64,000 nucleotides of DNA from Sphingomonas taxi (GTDB taxonomy: Bacteria > Pseudomonadota > Alphaproteobacteria > Sphingomonadales > Sphingomonadaceae): contig NZ_CP009571.1 of assembly GCF_000764535.1 (NCBI RefSeq), positions 1,979,001 through 2,043,000 of the forward strand, given 5' to 3'. The number at the start of each line of letters is the position of its first letter. Position 1 is the stretch's first letter. The translations under genes were made by a program, and so were the position numbers. Below are positions 9,594 to 18,466 of this stretch, piece after piece. The notes beneath the pieces were generated by a model that did not search any database, was not told the DNA's origin, and worked only from the letters and a program-made list of their open reading frames with translations.

Positions 9594-11567
9594 ATGACCG
9601 GTCTCATTTCCCGCCTCAGACGGCTGCGCCATTCCGATCAGGCGATCGCCGCCTCGGTGCGCGAGACGCTGGTCGAATCGCTCTATGCCTCGCCGCAGTC
9701 GCTGGTGATCGGCGCGCTGACCAGCAGCGCGATCGTCGCGATCGTCGCGCTGGTCAGCGGTACGCCGTCGATGCGCGCCTGCGCGGTGGCGATCGCGGTC
9801 GTCGCCAGCATCCGTGTCGGCGACGCCGTCCGGCTTCACCGCCGCACCCCGACCCACGCGCTGCCGACCGGCGCCTGGGCCCGGCGGCAGGAGTTCATCT
9901 ATCGCGCCGGTGCGGTCTGCTATTCGGCGTTGCTAGGCACGTTCGGCATGCTGACGCTGATCAACAGCAGCGATGGCGTCCTCCAGTTGCTCGCGGTGAC
10001 GACGACGATCGGCTATGCCGCGGGCATCGCCGGGCGCAACGCCGGCCGGCCGTGGATCGCACTGGCGCAATTGTGCTTCGCCTCGCTGCCGCTCGCCGCC
10101 GGGCTGATCGTCTCGCTCGAACCGCTCAAGATGGCGCTCGCGGTGGTCATCCTGCTGTTCGTCGTCGCGATGATGGACATCACGCTGCAGACCTATGGGG
10201 TCATCCTCAAGGCCACCGTCGTCTCGCGCGAGAAAGCGGCGCTGGCCGAGCATCATGCCGCGATGGCGCGCCGCGACGACCTGACCGGCGTCGCCAACCG
10301 CACCGCCTTCCGCGAACAGTTCGAGGCGCGGTTGCAGGCGCTGACCGGGGCCGACCGTCGCCTGGCGATCCACTGGATCGACCTCGACCGCTTCAAGGAG
10401 ATCAACGATTCCTTCGGTCATCTCGCCGGCAATGCGTTGCTCGCCGGCGTCGCGCGCCGCCTCGATGAGGCGTTCGCGGGCCACGGCATCGTCGCGCGGC
10501 TGGGCGGCGACGAATTCGCCGTCGTCTGCGAGATCGCGGGATCGGAGGACGCGCTCGCCACCGGTCGTCGGATCATCGATCTGGTCGCGCTGCCGGTGCA
10601 TCACAACGGCCGCATGCTGCACGTCGGCGCCTCGCTCGGCATCGCCATCGCCCCCGCCGACGGCACCGACGCCGACACGTTGCTCAAGAATGCCGACCTC
10701 GCGCTGTATCGCGCCAAGGACAGCGGCCGCGGCCAGATGTGCCTCTACGAACCGCTGATGGACGAGAAGATCGAACGCAGCCGCACGCTCGCCGCCGATA
10801 TGCAGGGGGCGCTGGAACGCGGCGAATTCCACCTGATGTTCCAGCCGATCTACGATCTGGCCGGCGAACGCATCCTGTCGTGCGAGGCGCTGCTGCGCTG
10901 GACCAGCCGCAACCACGGCGCGATCTCGCCCGCCGAATTCATCCCGATCGCCGAGGACAACGGCCTGATCGTCGCGATCGGCAGCTGGGTGATCCGCGAG
11001 GCGTGCCGCGTCGCCAGCGACTGGCCCGCCGAGGTCAAGATCGCGGTCAATCTGTCGCCGATCCAGTTGCGCTCCGCCAATCTGCCGACGGTCATCATGG
11101 GCGCACTGGCGAGCAGCGGCTTCGCCGCCGACCGGCTCGAGCTGGAGGTGACCGAATCGGTGTTGCTCGAGGATATCGAGGCGTCGCTCGCCGCGCTCGA
11201 CGCGATCAACCGGCTCCACGTCCGCACCACGCTCGACGATTTCGGCACCGGCTATTCGTCGCTGAGCTATCTCACCAAATTCCCCTTCCAGACGCTCAAG
11301 ATCGACCGGTCGTTCATCACCGACCTCGAACAGAGCCATGCGTCGGTGGCGATCGTCCAGACGGTGATCGACCTCGCCGCCAAGCTCGGCATGCGCACCG
11401 TCGCCGAGGGCGTCGAGACGCAGGCGCAGCTCGACCAGTTGCGCCGGACGCGCTGCGACGCGGTCCAGGGGTATCTGCTGGCGCGGCCGATGCCGGCGAA
11501 CATGGTCGGTGCCATGTTCGCCGGCGGAGCAGCGGGGAGCGAGGCCAGGGCGCACGGGCGCGCCTGA
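9594..11567 (+). CDS. Membrane GGDEF-EAL protein, c-di-GMP phosphodiesterase likely
   Basis: The 657-residue product has six or so transmembrane helices in residues 35-200, a GGDEF domain with RLGGDEF at 304-308, and a full EAL domain starting at EAL 431-433. The EAL domain keeps the residues expected for activity: NLSP, ELEVTES, DDFGTGYSSL, KIDRSFI, AEGVET and QGYLLARP. The I-site Asp is replaced (GHGIVARL), so no RxxD. It probably degrades c-di-GMP, with the GGDEF domain either active or acting as a GTP sensor. The gene ends only 11 nt from the convergent RpfF-like gene. It has no obvious fatty-acid-sensing PAS or FI domain of the RpfR type. Confidence 0.9.
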   Translation: MTGLISRLRRLRHSDQAIAASVRETLVESLYASPQSLVIGALTSSAIVAIVALVSGTPSMRACAVAIAVVASIRVGDAVRLHRRTPTHALPTGAWARRQEFIYRAGAVCYSALLGTFGMLTLINSSDGVLQLLAVTTTIGYAAGIAGRNAGRPWIALAQLCFASLPLAAGLIVSLEPLKMALAVVILLFVVAMMDITLQTYGVILKATVVSREKAALAEHHAAMARRDDLTGVANRTAFREQFEARLQALTGADRRLAIHWIDLDRFKEINDSFGHLAGNALLAGVARRLDEAFAGHGIVARLGGDEFAVVCEIAGSEDALATGRRIIDLVALPVHHNGRMLHVGASLGIAIAPADGTDADTLLKNADLALYRAKDSGRGQMCLYEPLMDEKIERSRTLAADMQGALERGEFHLMFQPIYDLAGERILSCEALLRWTSRNHGAISPAEFIPIAEDNGLIVAIGSWVIREACRVASDWPAEVKIAVNLSPIQLRSANLPTVIMGALASSGFAADRLELEVTESVLLEDIEASLAALDAINRLHVRTTLDDFGTGYSSLSYLTKFPFQTLKIDRSFITDLEQSHASVAIVQTVIDLAAKLGMRTVAEGVETQAQLDQLRRTRCDAVQGYLLARPMPANMVGAMFAGGAAGSEARAHGRA

Positions 11568-11578
11568 CCCCGCATGGC

Positions 11579-12505
11579 TCAGGCCACCGCTTTGTCGAGC
11601 AGGCGCGATTGCGCGCCGACCAGACGGCGCATCAGCTTGAGGTCGGTCTCGTTGAGCCGCAGCGCCGCATCGGCCCACAGGTCGACCACCGCCTCCAGCT
11701 CGGCGAGCGGCAGCGGATTGACCGAGCGCGACGCCTCGTAGATCGCGCAATGGCCGCTGTGCCGCCGCCGGTTCTGGCGGATGTAGGTCTCCACCTCGGC
11801 ACGCCCCCGCCCCGGATCGGCGAGCGCGTGGATGATGCCGAGGTCGTAGAGTTCCTCCGCGCTGTACGAGCGGCCGCTGAGGATCATCTGCTCGGCCCGC
11901 GCCGAACCGAGTCGCCGCGACAGGAAACAATGCGCCCCCATCCCGGGAAACAGCCCGAAATTGGTTTCGGGCAGGCCGAAACTGGTGCCTCGCTCGGCGA
12001 TGACGACGTTGAACGACAGCAAGGCCTCGAAGCCGCCGCCCAACGCGTCGCCCTCGACCAGCCCGATCGTGATGATCGGCCGTTCGAGGCTGAGCATGTT
12101 GCGATGGAGGATGCGGACGCATGCCCGGCCGTAGCGGACCAAGGCGTCGCGATCGCCGTGCCGGATGTGCGTGGCGAACAGGTCGAGATCGCCGCCCAGC
12201 GAGAAGACGCCGGGAAAGCGCGAGCCGAGTACCAGATAGCGGATCGGCATCGCGCCCGAGCCATGCGCCGCGACGATATCGTCCTGCCATTGGTCGAACG
12301 CGGCGAGCAGACCGGGATTGAAGCTCGGCCGGCTGCGCTGGCGCATATAGGTCCACAACGTGCCGAGGTCGGGATCGAACTCGGTCTCCAGATCGGTCAG
12401 GTCGAACGGCGCGCGCCGGATCGGCTGATGGGGAAGCTCGGCCGCGACCGGACCGGATTGCGTCCTCCGCTGAACGGGTACGACGGGGGGATATTCGAGG
12501 GTCAT
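11579..12505 (-). CDS. RpfF-like crotonase-fold protein (putative DSF synthase)
   Basis: The 308-residue enoyl-CoA hydratase/crotonase-fold protein matches the RpfF pattern more closely than general hydratases. It shows LGSRFPGVFSLGGDLDLF, GDALGGGFEALLSF and FGLPETNFGLFPGMGAHCFLSRR in order. The two Glu residues that RpfF needs lie at 160 and 180, exactly 20 apart as in Xanthomonas RpfF (Glu141/Glu161). RpfF makes cis-2-unsaturated fatty acid signals from acyl-ACP. ATG at 12505 is preferred because AAGGA lies 6 nt upstream; the frame stays open to 12631. It is convergent with a GGDEF-EAL gene. A generic crotonase is the alternative. Confidence 0.75.
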   Translation of the reverse strand: MTLEYPPVVPVQRRTQSGPVAAELPHQPIRRAPFDLTDLETEFDPDLGTLWTYMRQRSRPSFNPGLLAAFDQWQDDIVAAHGSGAMPIRYLVLGSRFPGVFSLGGDLDLFATHIRHGDRDALVRYGRACVRILHRNMLSLERPIITIGLVEGDALGGGFEALLSFNVVIAERGTSFGLPETNFGLFPGMGAHCFLSRRLGSARAEQMILSGRSYSAEELYDLGIIHALADPGRGRAEVETYIRQNRRRHSGHCAIYEASRSVNPLPLAELEAVVDLWADAALRLNETDLKLMRRLVGAQSRLLDKAVA

Positions 12506-12701
12506 GACGACGTCCTTCTGCACGTACAGCAAGGTGCTGCGGCCGGAGTCTACGTCGAATCGCCGCGCTAAGCGGCTGATGGATAAGGGGTCGTGGCGCA
12601 TGCCATACGGCGTTGGCCGCAGCGCCGGCACCTTACCCCGCTTCGCCGCTTACGATCTGGTTACCCTTCGCGATTACGATCCGTCGCGAGGGAGAACACC
12701 A

Positions 12702-12785
12702 ATGACCTGCTACATCGTGCTCGGTGCGTTCATTGCCAGCAACGTGGCCCTGATCGCAGGGGTGATGCTCAACCAGCGGGGGTGA
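12702..12785 (+). CDS. Predicted 27-residue membrane peptide
   Basis: The short frame starts with ATG at 12702 behind a strong GGAG site 7 nt upstream and encodes one hydrophobic helix (about residues 3-23) followed by NQRG. No family is recognised. It is divergent from the RpfF-like gene and is followed by two hairpins that could end its transcript. The good ribosome site and single clean helix argue for a real peptide, but its small size means chance cannot be excluded. Confidence 0.45.
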   Translation: MTCYIVLGAFIASNVALIAGVMLNQRG

Positions 12786-12801
12786 GCGCTCTGCGCGCCC
12801 T

Positions 12802-12853
12802 CCCCACCGGTGGGGCTATGAAAAGTGCCCGCCCCTTTTGACGGAGGCGGGCA
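12802..12853. terminator. Two tandem hairpins, one a minus-strand terminator
   Basis: The perfect palindrome CCCCACCGGTGGGG (12802-12815) is followed by a stem TGCCCGCC/GGCGGGCA (12826-12833 with 12846-12853). Read on the minus strand, the second stem is followed by a short T-run (CTTTTC), like an intrinsic terminator. On the plus strand the pair may end the small ORF transcript. Confidence 0.5.
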
Positions 12854-13208
12854 GAGGCTGCATGCCCGATGAGAGGTTCCGACTCAGTCGGCCATGCTGA
12901 AGCCTACGCTCACCATGGCGAGTCGTCTTGAGCAAAATCGCTGCTTGGCTCGCCGCCACCGGCTCTCTCCATCCGATACCGCGCCGATCTTGAGTCACGG
13001 CACGACGGCTCCAAGAATCTGGACGCTCGATCGGGCCACATCTCGTGAGCGCGAGGAGGAGCAAGTCCGTCGCAGGCGGACGCCACGCATGCCGTGATCG
13101 TCCGACGTTGCATGTCGCCGTACAGAGTATAGGTCGAGGGGAGCGACCGGATGCAGCGTATCTGGACGATAAGGCGCCGGCGACGACCGCACGCCATCAG
13201 AGAGGATT
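12854..13208. other. Intergenic region before the GH2 gene
   Basis: No supportable gene was found in these 355 bases. The minus strand around 12910-12960 carries a short 'SDFAQDDS'-type translation that is a frequent by-product of dispersed genomic repeats, so a decayed repeat is likely. The promoter for the GH2 gene should lie in the last 100 bases, but no clear boxes or operator were seen. Confidence 0.35.
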
Positions 13209-16200
13209 ATGATGCGATCACTGCCGCTTATCGCCACCCTGCTGCTCGGGGCCGTCCTGCCCTTGCCGCTCGCCGCACAGGTCCCTGCGGCCGGCACCGC
13301 GGGCGTCATCGCCAACGCCGGTCCCTACAACGTCGCTATCCTGGCCGGGGGCATCGGGGTCGAGCGCCCCCTCGACAAGGCCGGCGACGCGGTCGCGTCG
13401 GGCGCGTCATGGACGTTCTCCACATGGGTGCGCCCCGATGCGAGCGCGGCCAACGGCATCCTGATCGCCGTCGGCGACCCGCTCGGCGCCTGCCGTTGCC
13501 TCGGCCTGATCGACGGCCGGTTGAACGTCACGGACGGCACGGTGCGGATGACCGGCGGCGGCAGGCTTGCCGCCGGCCGCTGGACGCAGGTCGCGGCGGT
13601 CGCGGACGGACGGATGCTCACGCTCTATGTCGACGGTCGCGCCGTCGCGACGCGGGCGAGCCGCCCGTCCGGGGTCGCGCCGCGGCTGGCGATCGCCCCG
13701 GTCGTCGGCGCGGGCGATGCGCTGCGGCATTTCGGCGGTTCGCTCGCCGATGCGCGTTTCATCCCCGCCGCGCGCGGCGCGAGCGAGATCGCCGCCGCGG
13801 CGCGCGATCGGCCGGATTTCGCCTCGGTGCAATTCTGGCAGGTCGGCGTCGGCTGGCCCTTCCAGAAGCAGGCGAACATCGGCCTCACCCAGCAGCAGGA
13901 TGCCTGGACGCTGCCACGGGCGCGGGGCGTCGCGACGACGCCGCCGGCGGTGCGCCTGCCGTTGCCGCCCACCGGCCTGGCGCGGGCCAGCGACGGACGC
14001 TGGCGGGTCAATGGCTGGCAACTCGCCGCCGCGCCCGAGGTTCGCGAGGACGGCGCGGCGCTGTCCCGGCCCGGGCGTGCGACCGGTACCTGGCGTCCCG
14101 CGACCGTGCCCGGCACGGTGCTGACCACGCTGGTCGACCGCGGCGTCTATCCCGACCCCTATTACGGCCTTAACAACCTCAGGATCCCCGAAAGCCTCGC
14201 GCGCCAGGATTATTGGTACCGCACCAGCTTCACGGTGCCGGCGGAGGCGGCCGGCAAGCGGCTGACCCTGGTGTTCGGCGGCATCAACTACGCCGCCGAC
14301 ATATGGGCCAACGGCCGCAAGCTCGGCGATACGCGCGGGGCGTTCATCCGCGGCCAGTTCGACCTGACCCCCGTTGCCGGCGAAAACGTGCTGGCGGTCC
14401 GCGTTTCGCCACCGCCGCACCCCGGCATCCCACACGAACAATCGATCAGCGGCGGCGTCGGGGAAAATGGTGGTCAACTAGCGATCGACGGGCCGACGTT
14501 CGTCGCGACGGAGGGCTGGGACTGGATTCCGGGTATCCGCGACCGCGACACCGGGCTGTGGCGCCCCGTCGATCTGCTCGCGCACGGCGACATACGGCTG
14601 CTCGATCCGCATGTCGTGACCGACCTGCCGTTGCCGCGCACCGATCGTGCCGAGGTTTATGTCACCGTACCGATCCGCAACGATGGCGCGACACCACGCC
14701 AGGTGACCGTACGCGCCGCCTTCGGCGACGTCCGCGTCGAGAAGACGGTGACCGCGGCGCCCGGCGAAAGCCAGGTGGCGTTCACGCCGGGCGACTTCGC
14801 CCAGCTGCACGTCGCCAACCCCAGATTGTGGTGGCCGAATGGCTATGGCGAGCAGGCGCTGTACCAACTCTCGCTCGAGGCGCTGGCCGATGGCCGGATC
14901 TCCGATACCCGCACCGATCGCTTCGGGATGCGCGAGGTGAGTTATGATCTGTCGCTGTTCGACACCGCGGGGGCCTTGCGCCGGGTCAACGTGCAATTCA
15001 CCGATGGCAGCCTGCGTGGCGAGCGGTTGCTCGACATCCGTCATGAGGCGATCAAGCAATCCCCCAACGGCTGGGCGGAATCGCTGACCGTAGCCGGCGA
15101 GCGATCACCCGCGGTGACGTCGGTCGCGACGACCATGCCGGAACCGCATCTGACGATCCGCGTCAACGGCGTGCCGATCGCCGCACGCGGCGGCAATTGG
15201 GGGATGGACGACGCCATGAAGCGCGTCAGCCGCGACCGGCTGGCGCCATATTTCCGGTTGCAGAAGGAGGCGCATATGAATGTGATCCGCAACTGGATGG
15301 GCAACAACACCGAAGAGGAATTCTACGATCTCGCCGACGAGAACGGCATGATGATCCTCAACGACTTCTGGCAGTCGACCCAGAATGCGCAGGTCGAGCC
15401 GCAGGACCCGCAACTGTTCCTCAGCAATGCCGACGACGTGGTGCGACGCTACCGTAACCATCCGTCGATCATCCTGTGGTTCGGCCGCAACGAAGGCGTG
15501 CCCTATCCAGCGCTCAACGAAGGTCTGGACGACGTCATCGCGCGCGAGGACGGCACCCGCTGGTTCACCGGCAGCTCCAACGTCATCAACCTGCAGGGGT
15601 CCGGCCCCTATAATTACCGCCCGCCCGTGGGCTATTTCACCGGACTAGCCACCGGCTTTTCGGTGGAGACGGGAACGCCGTCGCTGTCGACGCTGGAATC
15701 GGTCCGAGCCACGATGCCCGACAGCGAGACCTGGCCGCTCAGCGACACGCTCGCCTACCACGACTGGCATGTCAGCGGGAACGGCGACACCAAGACGTTC
15801 ATGGTGGCACTCGACACGATGTTCGGTCCCGCGACGAGCTTCGCCGATTTCGAGCGCAAGGCGCAGATGATGAATCTGGAAACGCACAAGGCGATGTACG
15901 AGGGGTTCCTCGGTCATCTCTGGACCAAGAATTCCGGGCGGCTGCTGTGGATGACCCATCCCGCCTGGCCATCGAACACCTGGCAGATCTACAGCTCCGA
16001 CTACGACACCCACGCCGCTTACTATGGCGCGAAGAAGGCGGCGGAGCCGCTGCACGTCCAGCTCAACCTGCCGGGCAACGAACTGGTCGTGCTCAACACC
16101 ACGCGCGAGGCACGCGCCGGCCTGCGCGTCCGCACCCGCGTCGTCGGCCTCGACAATGCCGAATTGTTCTCGCGCGAGGATCGGGTGAACGCCGCCGCCA

Positions 16201-16658
16201 ACGCCGCCACCCCCCTCGCTGCCATTCCGCTGGATCGGCTGTTCGCCGCGCACCCCATGCTGCTCGTCAGGATCGAAATGTCCGACGCCTCGGGACGGAT
16301 GGTGGCCGAAAACTTCTACTGGCGCGGCAAGGACGAGGCCGCCTATCGCGCGCTGAACGACCTACAGGCCGTAGCGCTGACCGCATCGGCCGCGGCGACG
16401 CGGGACGACGGCGACGATCGGGTGGTGACGGTGACCCTCGCCAATAAAACGGCCGTCCCCGCGCTCAGCGCCAAGCTCACCTTGGTCGACGCGCACGGCA
16501 CGCGGGTTCTCCCGGCCTTCTACAGCGACAATTACGTCGCGCTGCTGCCCGGAGAGGAACGTCGTCTCGAGGTGCGTTATCCCAGGACCGGCGGCCAGGC
16601 GACCGGGCTGACCCTGCGGGGCTGGAACGTCGCGGCAGGAGACGTCGCGATCCGGTGA
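13209..16658 (+). CDS. Secreted GH2 glycosidase with N-terminal LamG domain
   Basis: The 1149-residue protein has a signal peptide (about 1-23), a LamG/concanavalin-like domain (about 35-200), then a GH2 jelly-roll, immunoglobulin-like domains and a TIM barrel. The catalytic pair is visible: acid/base Glu762 in WFGRNEG and nucleophile Glu820 in FSVETG. The sequence is nearest in style to beta-mannosidase/exo-beta-glucosaminidase members of GH2 rather than LacZ. With an esterase, a GH27 alpha-galactosidase and a receptor following on the same strand, a role on a decorated mannan-type or similar hemicellulose is plausible. The exact sugar is not resolved. The start is ATG at 13209 or the adjacent 13212, after AGAGGA. 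Confidence 0.82.
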   Translation: MMRSLPLIATLLLGAVLPLPLAAQVPAAGTAGVIANAGPYNVAILAGGIGVERPLDKAGDAVASGASWTFSTWVRPDASAANGILIAVGDPLGACRCLGLIDGRLNVTDGTVRMTGGGRLAAGRWTQVAAVADGRMLTLYVDGRAVATRASRPSGVAPRLAIAPVVGAGDALRHFGGSLADARFIPAARGASEIAAAARDRPDFASVQFWQVGVGWPFQKQANIGLTQQQDAWTLPRARGVATTPPAVRLPLPPTGLARASDGRWRVNGWQLAAAPEVREDGAALSRPGRATGTWRPATVPGTVLTTLVDRGVYPDPYYGLNNLRIPESLARQDYWYRTSFTVPAEAAGKRLTLVFGGINYAADIWANGRKLGDTRGAFIRGQFDLTPVAGENVLAVRVSPPPHPGIPHEQSISGGVGENGGQLAIDGPTFVATEGWDWIPGIRDRDTGLWRPVDLLAHGDIRLLDPHVVTDLPLPRTDRAEVYVTVPIRNDGATPRQVTVRAAFGDVRVEKTVTAAPGESQVAFTPGDFAQLHVANPRLWWPNGYGEQALYQLSLEALADGRISDTRTDRFGMREVSYDLSLFDTAGALRRVNVQFTDGSLRGERLLDIRHEAIKQSPNGWAESLTVAGERSPAVTSVATTMPEPHLTIRVNGVPIAARGGNWGMDDAMKRVSRDRLAPYFRLQKEAHMNVIRNWMGNNTEEEFYDLADENGMMILNDFWQSTQNAQVEPQDPQLFLSNADDVVRRYRNHPSIILWFGRNEGVPYPALNEGLDDVIAREDGTRWFTGSSNVINLQGSGPYNYRPPVGYFTGLATGFSVETGTPSLSTLESVRATMPDSETWPLSDTLAYHDWHVSGNGDTKTFMVALDTMFGPATSFADFERKAQMMNLETHKAMYEGFLGHLWTKNSGRLLWMTHPAWPSNTWQIYSSDYDTHAAYYGAKKAAEPLHVQLNLPGNELVVLNTTREARAGLRVRTRVVGLDNAELFSREDRVNAAANAATPLAAIPLDRLFAAHPMLLVRIEMSDASGRMVAENFYWRGKDEAAYRALNDLQAVALTASAAATRDDGDDRVVTVTLANKTAVPALSAKLTLVDAHGTRVLPAFYSDNYVALLPGEERRLEVRYPRTGGQATGLTLRGWNVAAGDVAIR

Positions 16659-16705
16659 CCCGAACCGTGCGGCGACCCGCTGCCGGGACGCGCTCGCCAG
16701 GGTCG

Positions 16706-16738
16706 TTGCGAACCGCCGGTCGATACGGCGTTTCGCAA
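16706..16738. repeat. 13-bp inverted repeat between glycan genes
   Basis: TTGCGAACCGCCG (16706-16718) and CGGCGTTTCGCAA (16726-16738) are complementary except at one position, with a 7-nt loop. The stem lies between the GH2 stop and the esterase start. It has no T-run, so it could be an mRNA-stabilising hairpin or an operator rather than a terminator. Confidence 0.5.
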
Positions 16739-16820
16739 TCCTACTAGCCCGTTGCCCGCATGCTGATAGGCTGCGCCGATATCCGGCGCGACCGTCAGGC
16801 CGGGACGCCCGGAGAGACCT

Positions 16821-18347
16821 ATGATGATACGCCTGCTCGCCACCGCCGTGCTCGCCGCCGTCACGGCGTCGCCAGCCGCCGCGCAGCTCAGGCTGCCGCA
16901 TCTGTTCAGCGACCATGCCGTGCTGCAACGCGATCGGCCGCTGCATATCTGGGGTTGGGCCACGGCGGGGGCGACCATCGCCGTCGCCTTGCACGACCAG
17001 CGCGCGACGGCGGTCGCAGACCGGCTCGGCCGGTGGGAGGTGTGGCTGAAGCCCGCTGCGGCGGGCGGACCGTATGTCCTCTCCGTCGACGGCGGCGCGA
17101 ACGAGGGCGCGGTGCGGGTCCAGGACATCATGCTGGGGGACGTCTGGTTCGCCTCGGGCCAGTCGAACATGGAGTTCCCGCTCAAGGGCTTCGACGGGGC
17201 GCCGTTGAAGAACGCCGCGGCCGAGATCGCCGCCGCGACGAACCCGCGCGTCCGGCTCCTCCACGTCGCGCACAAGGCCAGCACCGTCCCGCTGCGCGAC
17301 ATCGACGCGACGTGGACGGCCACCACGCCGGCGACGGCGACCGACTTTTCGGCGATCGGCTATTTCTTCGCGCGCGAGATCGCGGCACGCGAGCACGTGA
17401 CGGTCGGCGTGATCGATTCGACTTGGGGCGGAACGCCCGCCGACAGCTGGGTATCGACCGACGCCTTCGCCACCAACGCGGCGCTCGCCCCCGCGATCGA
17501 TGCGCGCGCGCGTTTCCAGCAGGACCAGACCGATGCCGACCTCGCCCTCGCCGCCGAAGCGCGGGAGGACGCCGCCATCCGCGCCACCGGCGGCACGCCG
17601 CCGACCCATCCCTGGCACCCGCCGGAGGAGGCATACCGGCCGTCGGCGCTCTACAACGCGATGGTCGCGCCGTTCACCGGCTACGGCATCAAGGGCGTGA
17701 TCTGGTATCAGGGCGAGACCAACAGCAACGTTGCGCGCGCGCCTTATTACGCCGACCTGTTCCGCGGCCTGATCAGCGACTGGCGACACAATTTCGCGCA
17801 AGGCTCGTTCCCCTTCCTCTACGCACAGATTTCGTCGTTCGATTCGCCCGCCGAGGAATGGGGCCTGGTGCGCGACGCGCAACGCCGTGCGCTGGAACTG
17901 GTCGACACCGCGATGGCGGTGACTACCGATGTCGGCGATCCCGGCAACGTGCACCCGGGCGACAAGCAGACCGTCGCCGCCCGGCTCGCGCTCGCCGCAC
18001 GCAACGTCGCTTACGGGGAACGCGTCGCCTATGAGGGCCCGTTGTTCCGCCAGGCGACCGGCGAGCCGGGCGGGATGCGCATCTGGTTCGACCATGGCGC
18101 AGGATTGACCAGCCGCGGCGCACCGGTGAGCGGTTTCGAGATCGCCGGCGCGAACCGCACCTTCGTCGCGGCGACCGCGCGGATCGAAGGCGACACGGTG
18201 ATGGTCACCGGGCCGGTCCAGCAGCCCCGCTACGTGCGCTACAATTGGGCCAATGTCGTGCCCGTCAACCTCTACAATGCGGCAGGCCTGCCGATGTCGA
18301 CCTTCACGTCCGAGGAGCGCATCCAGGGGCATGTCGCCTATCCCTGA
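16821..18347 (+). CDS. Secreted SGNH carbohydrate esterase (sialate O-acetylesterase / CE20-like)
   Basis: The 508-residue protein has a signal peptide ending ASPAAAQ and the sialate 9-O-acetylesterase-like fold: the nucleophile Ser in FASGQSNMEFPL, VIWYQGETNS in the middle and a DVGDPGNVHPGDK block that supplies the Asp/His. Such enzymes remove acetyl groups from sugars. In plant-degrading bacteria the same family (CE20) deacetylates hemicellulose, which suits the neighbouring GH2 and GH27 genes better than sialic acid does, since no sialic acid genes are present. ATG at 16821 follows GGAGAG. Confidence 0.85.
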   Translation: MMIRLLATAVLAAVTASPAAAQLRLPHLFSDHAVLQRDRPLHIWGWATAGATIAVALHDQRATAVADRLGRWEVWLKPAAAGGPYVLSVDGGANEGAVRVQDIMLGDVWFASGQSNMEFPLKGFDGAPLKNAAAEIAAATNPRVRLLHVAHKASTVPLRDIDATWTATTPATATDFSAIGYFFAREIAAREHVTVGVIDSTWGGTPADSWVSTDAFATNAALAPAIDARARFQQDQTDADLALAAEAREDAAIRATGGTPPTHPWHPPEEAYRPSALYNAMVAPFTGYGIKGVIWYQGETNSNVARAPYYADLFRGLISDWRHNFAQGSFPFLYAQISSFDSPAEEWGLVRDAQRRALELVDTAMAVTTDVGDPGNVHPGDKQTVAARLALAARNVAYGERVAYEGPLFRQATGEPGGMRIWFDHGAGLTSRGAPVSGFEIAGANRTFVAATARIEGDTVMVTGPVQQPRYVRYNWANVVPVNLYNAAGLPMSTFTSEERIQGHVAYP

Positions 18348-18466
18348 GCGTATCACCGCGCGATCCCCTCGTCACATCGGCGCCCGGCCGAGGCGCCGCG
18401 GGGCGGCGACCGGCGCTGCGCGGACCGACGACGCACATGCAATCACACGAGAATGGAAGGTCAGCC

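Noticed and set aside
12910-13197. Minus-strand frame ending in SDFAQDDSPW
   Set aside because: The tail is a common false translation of dispersed repeats, and the frame has no other protein features.
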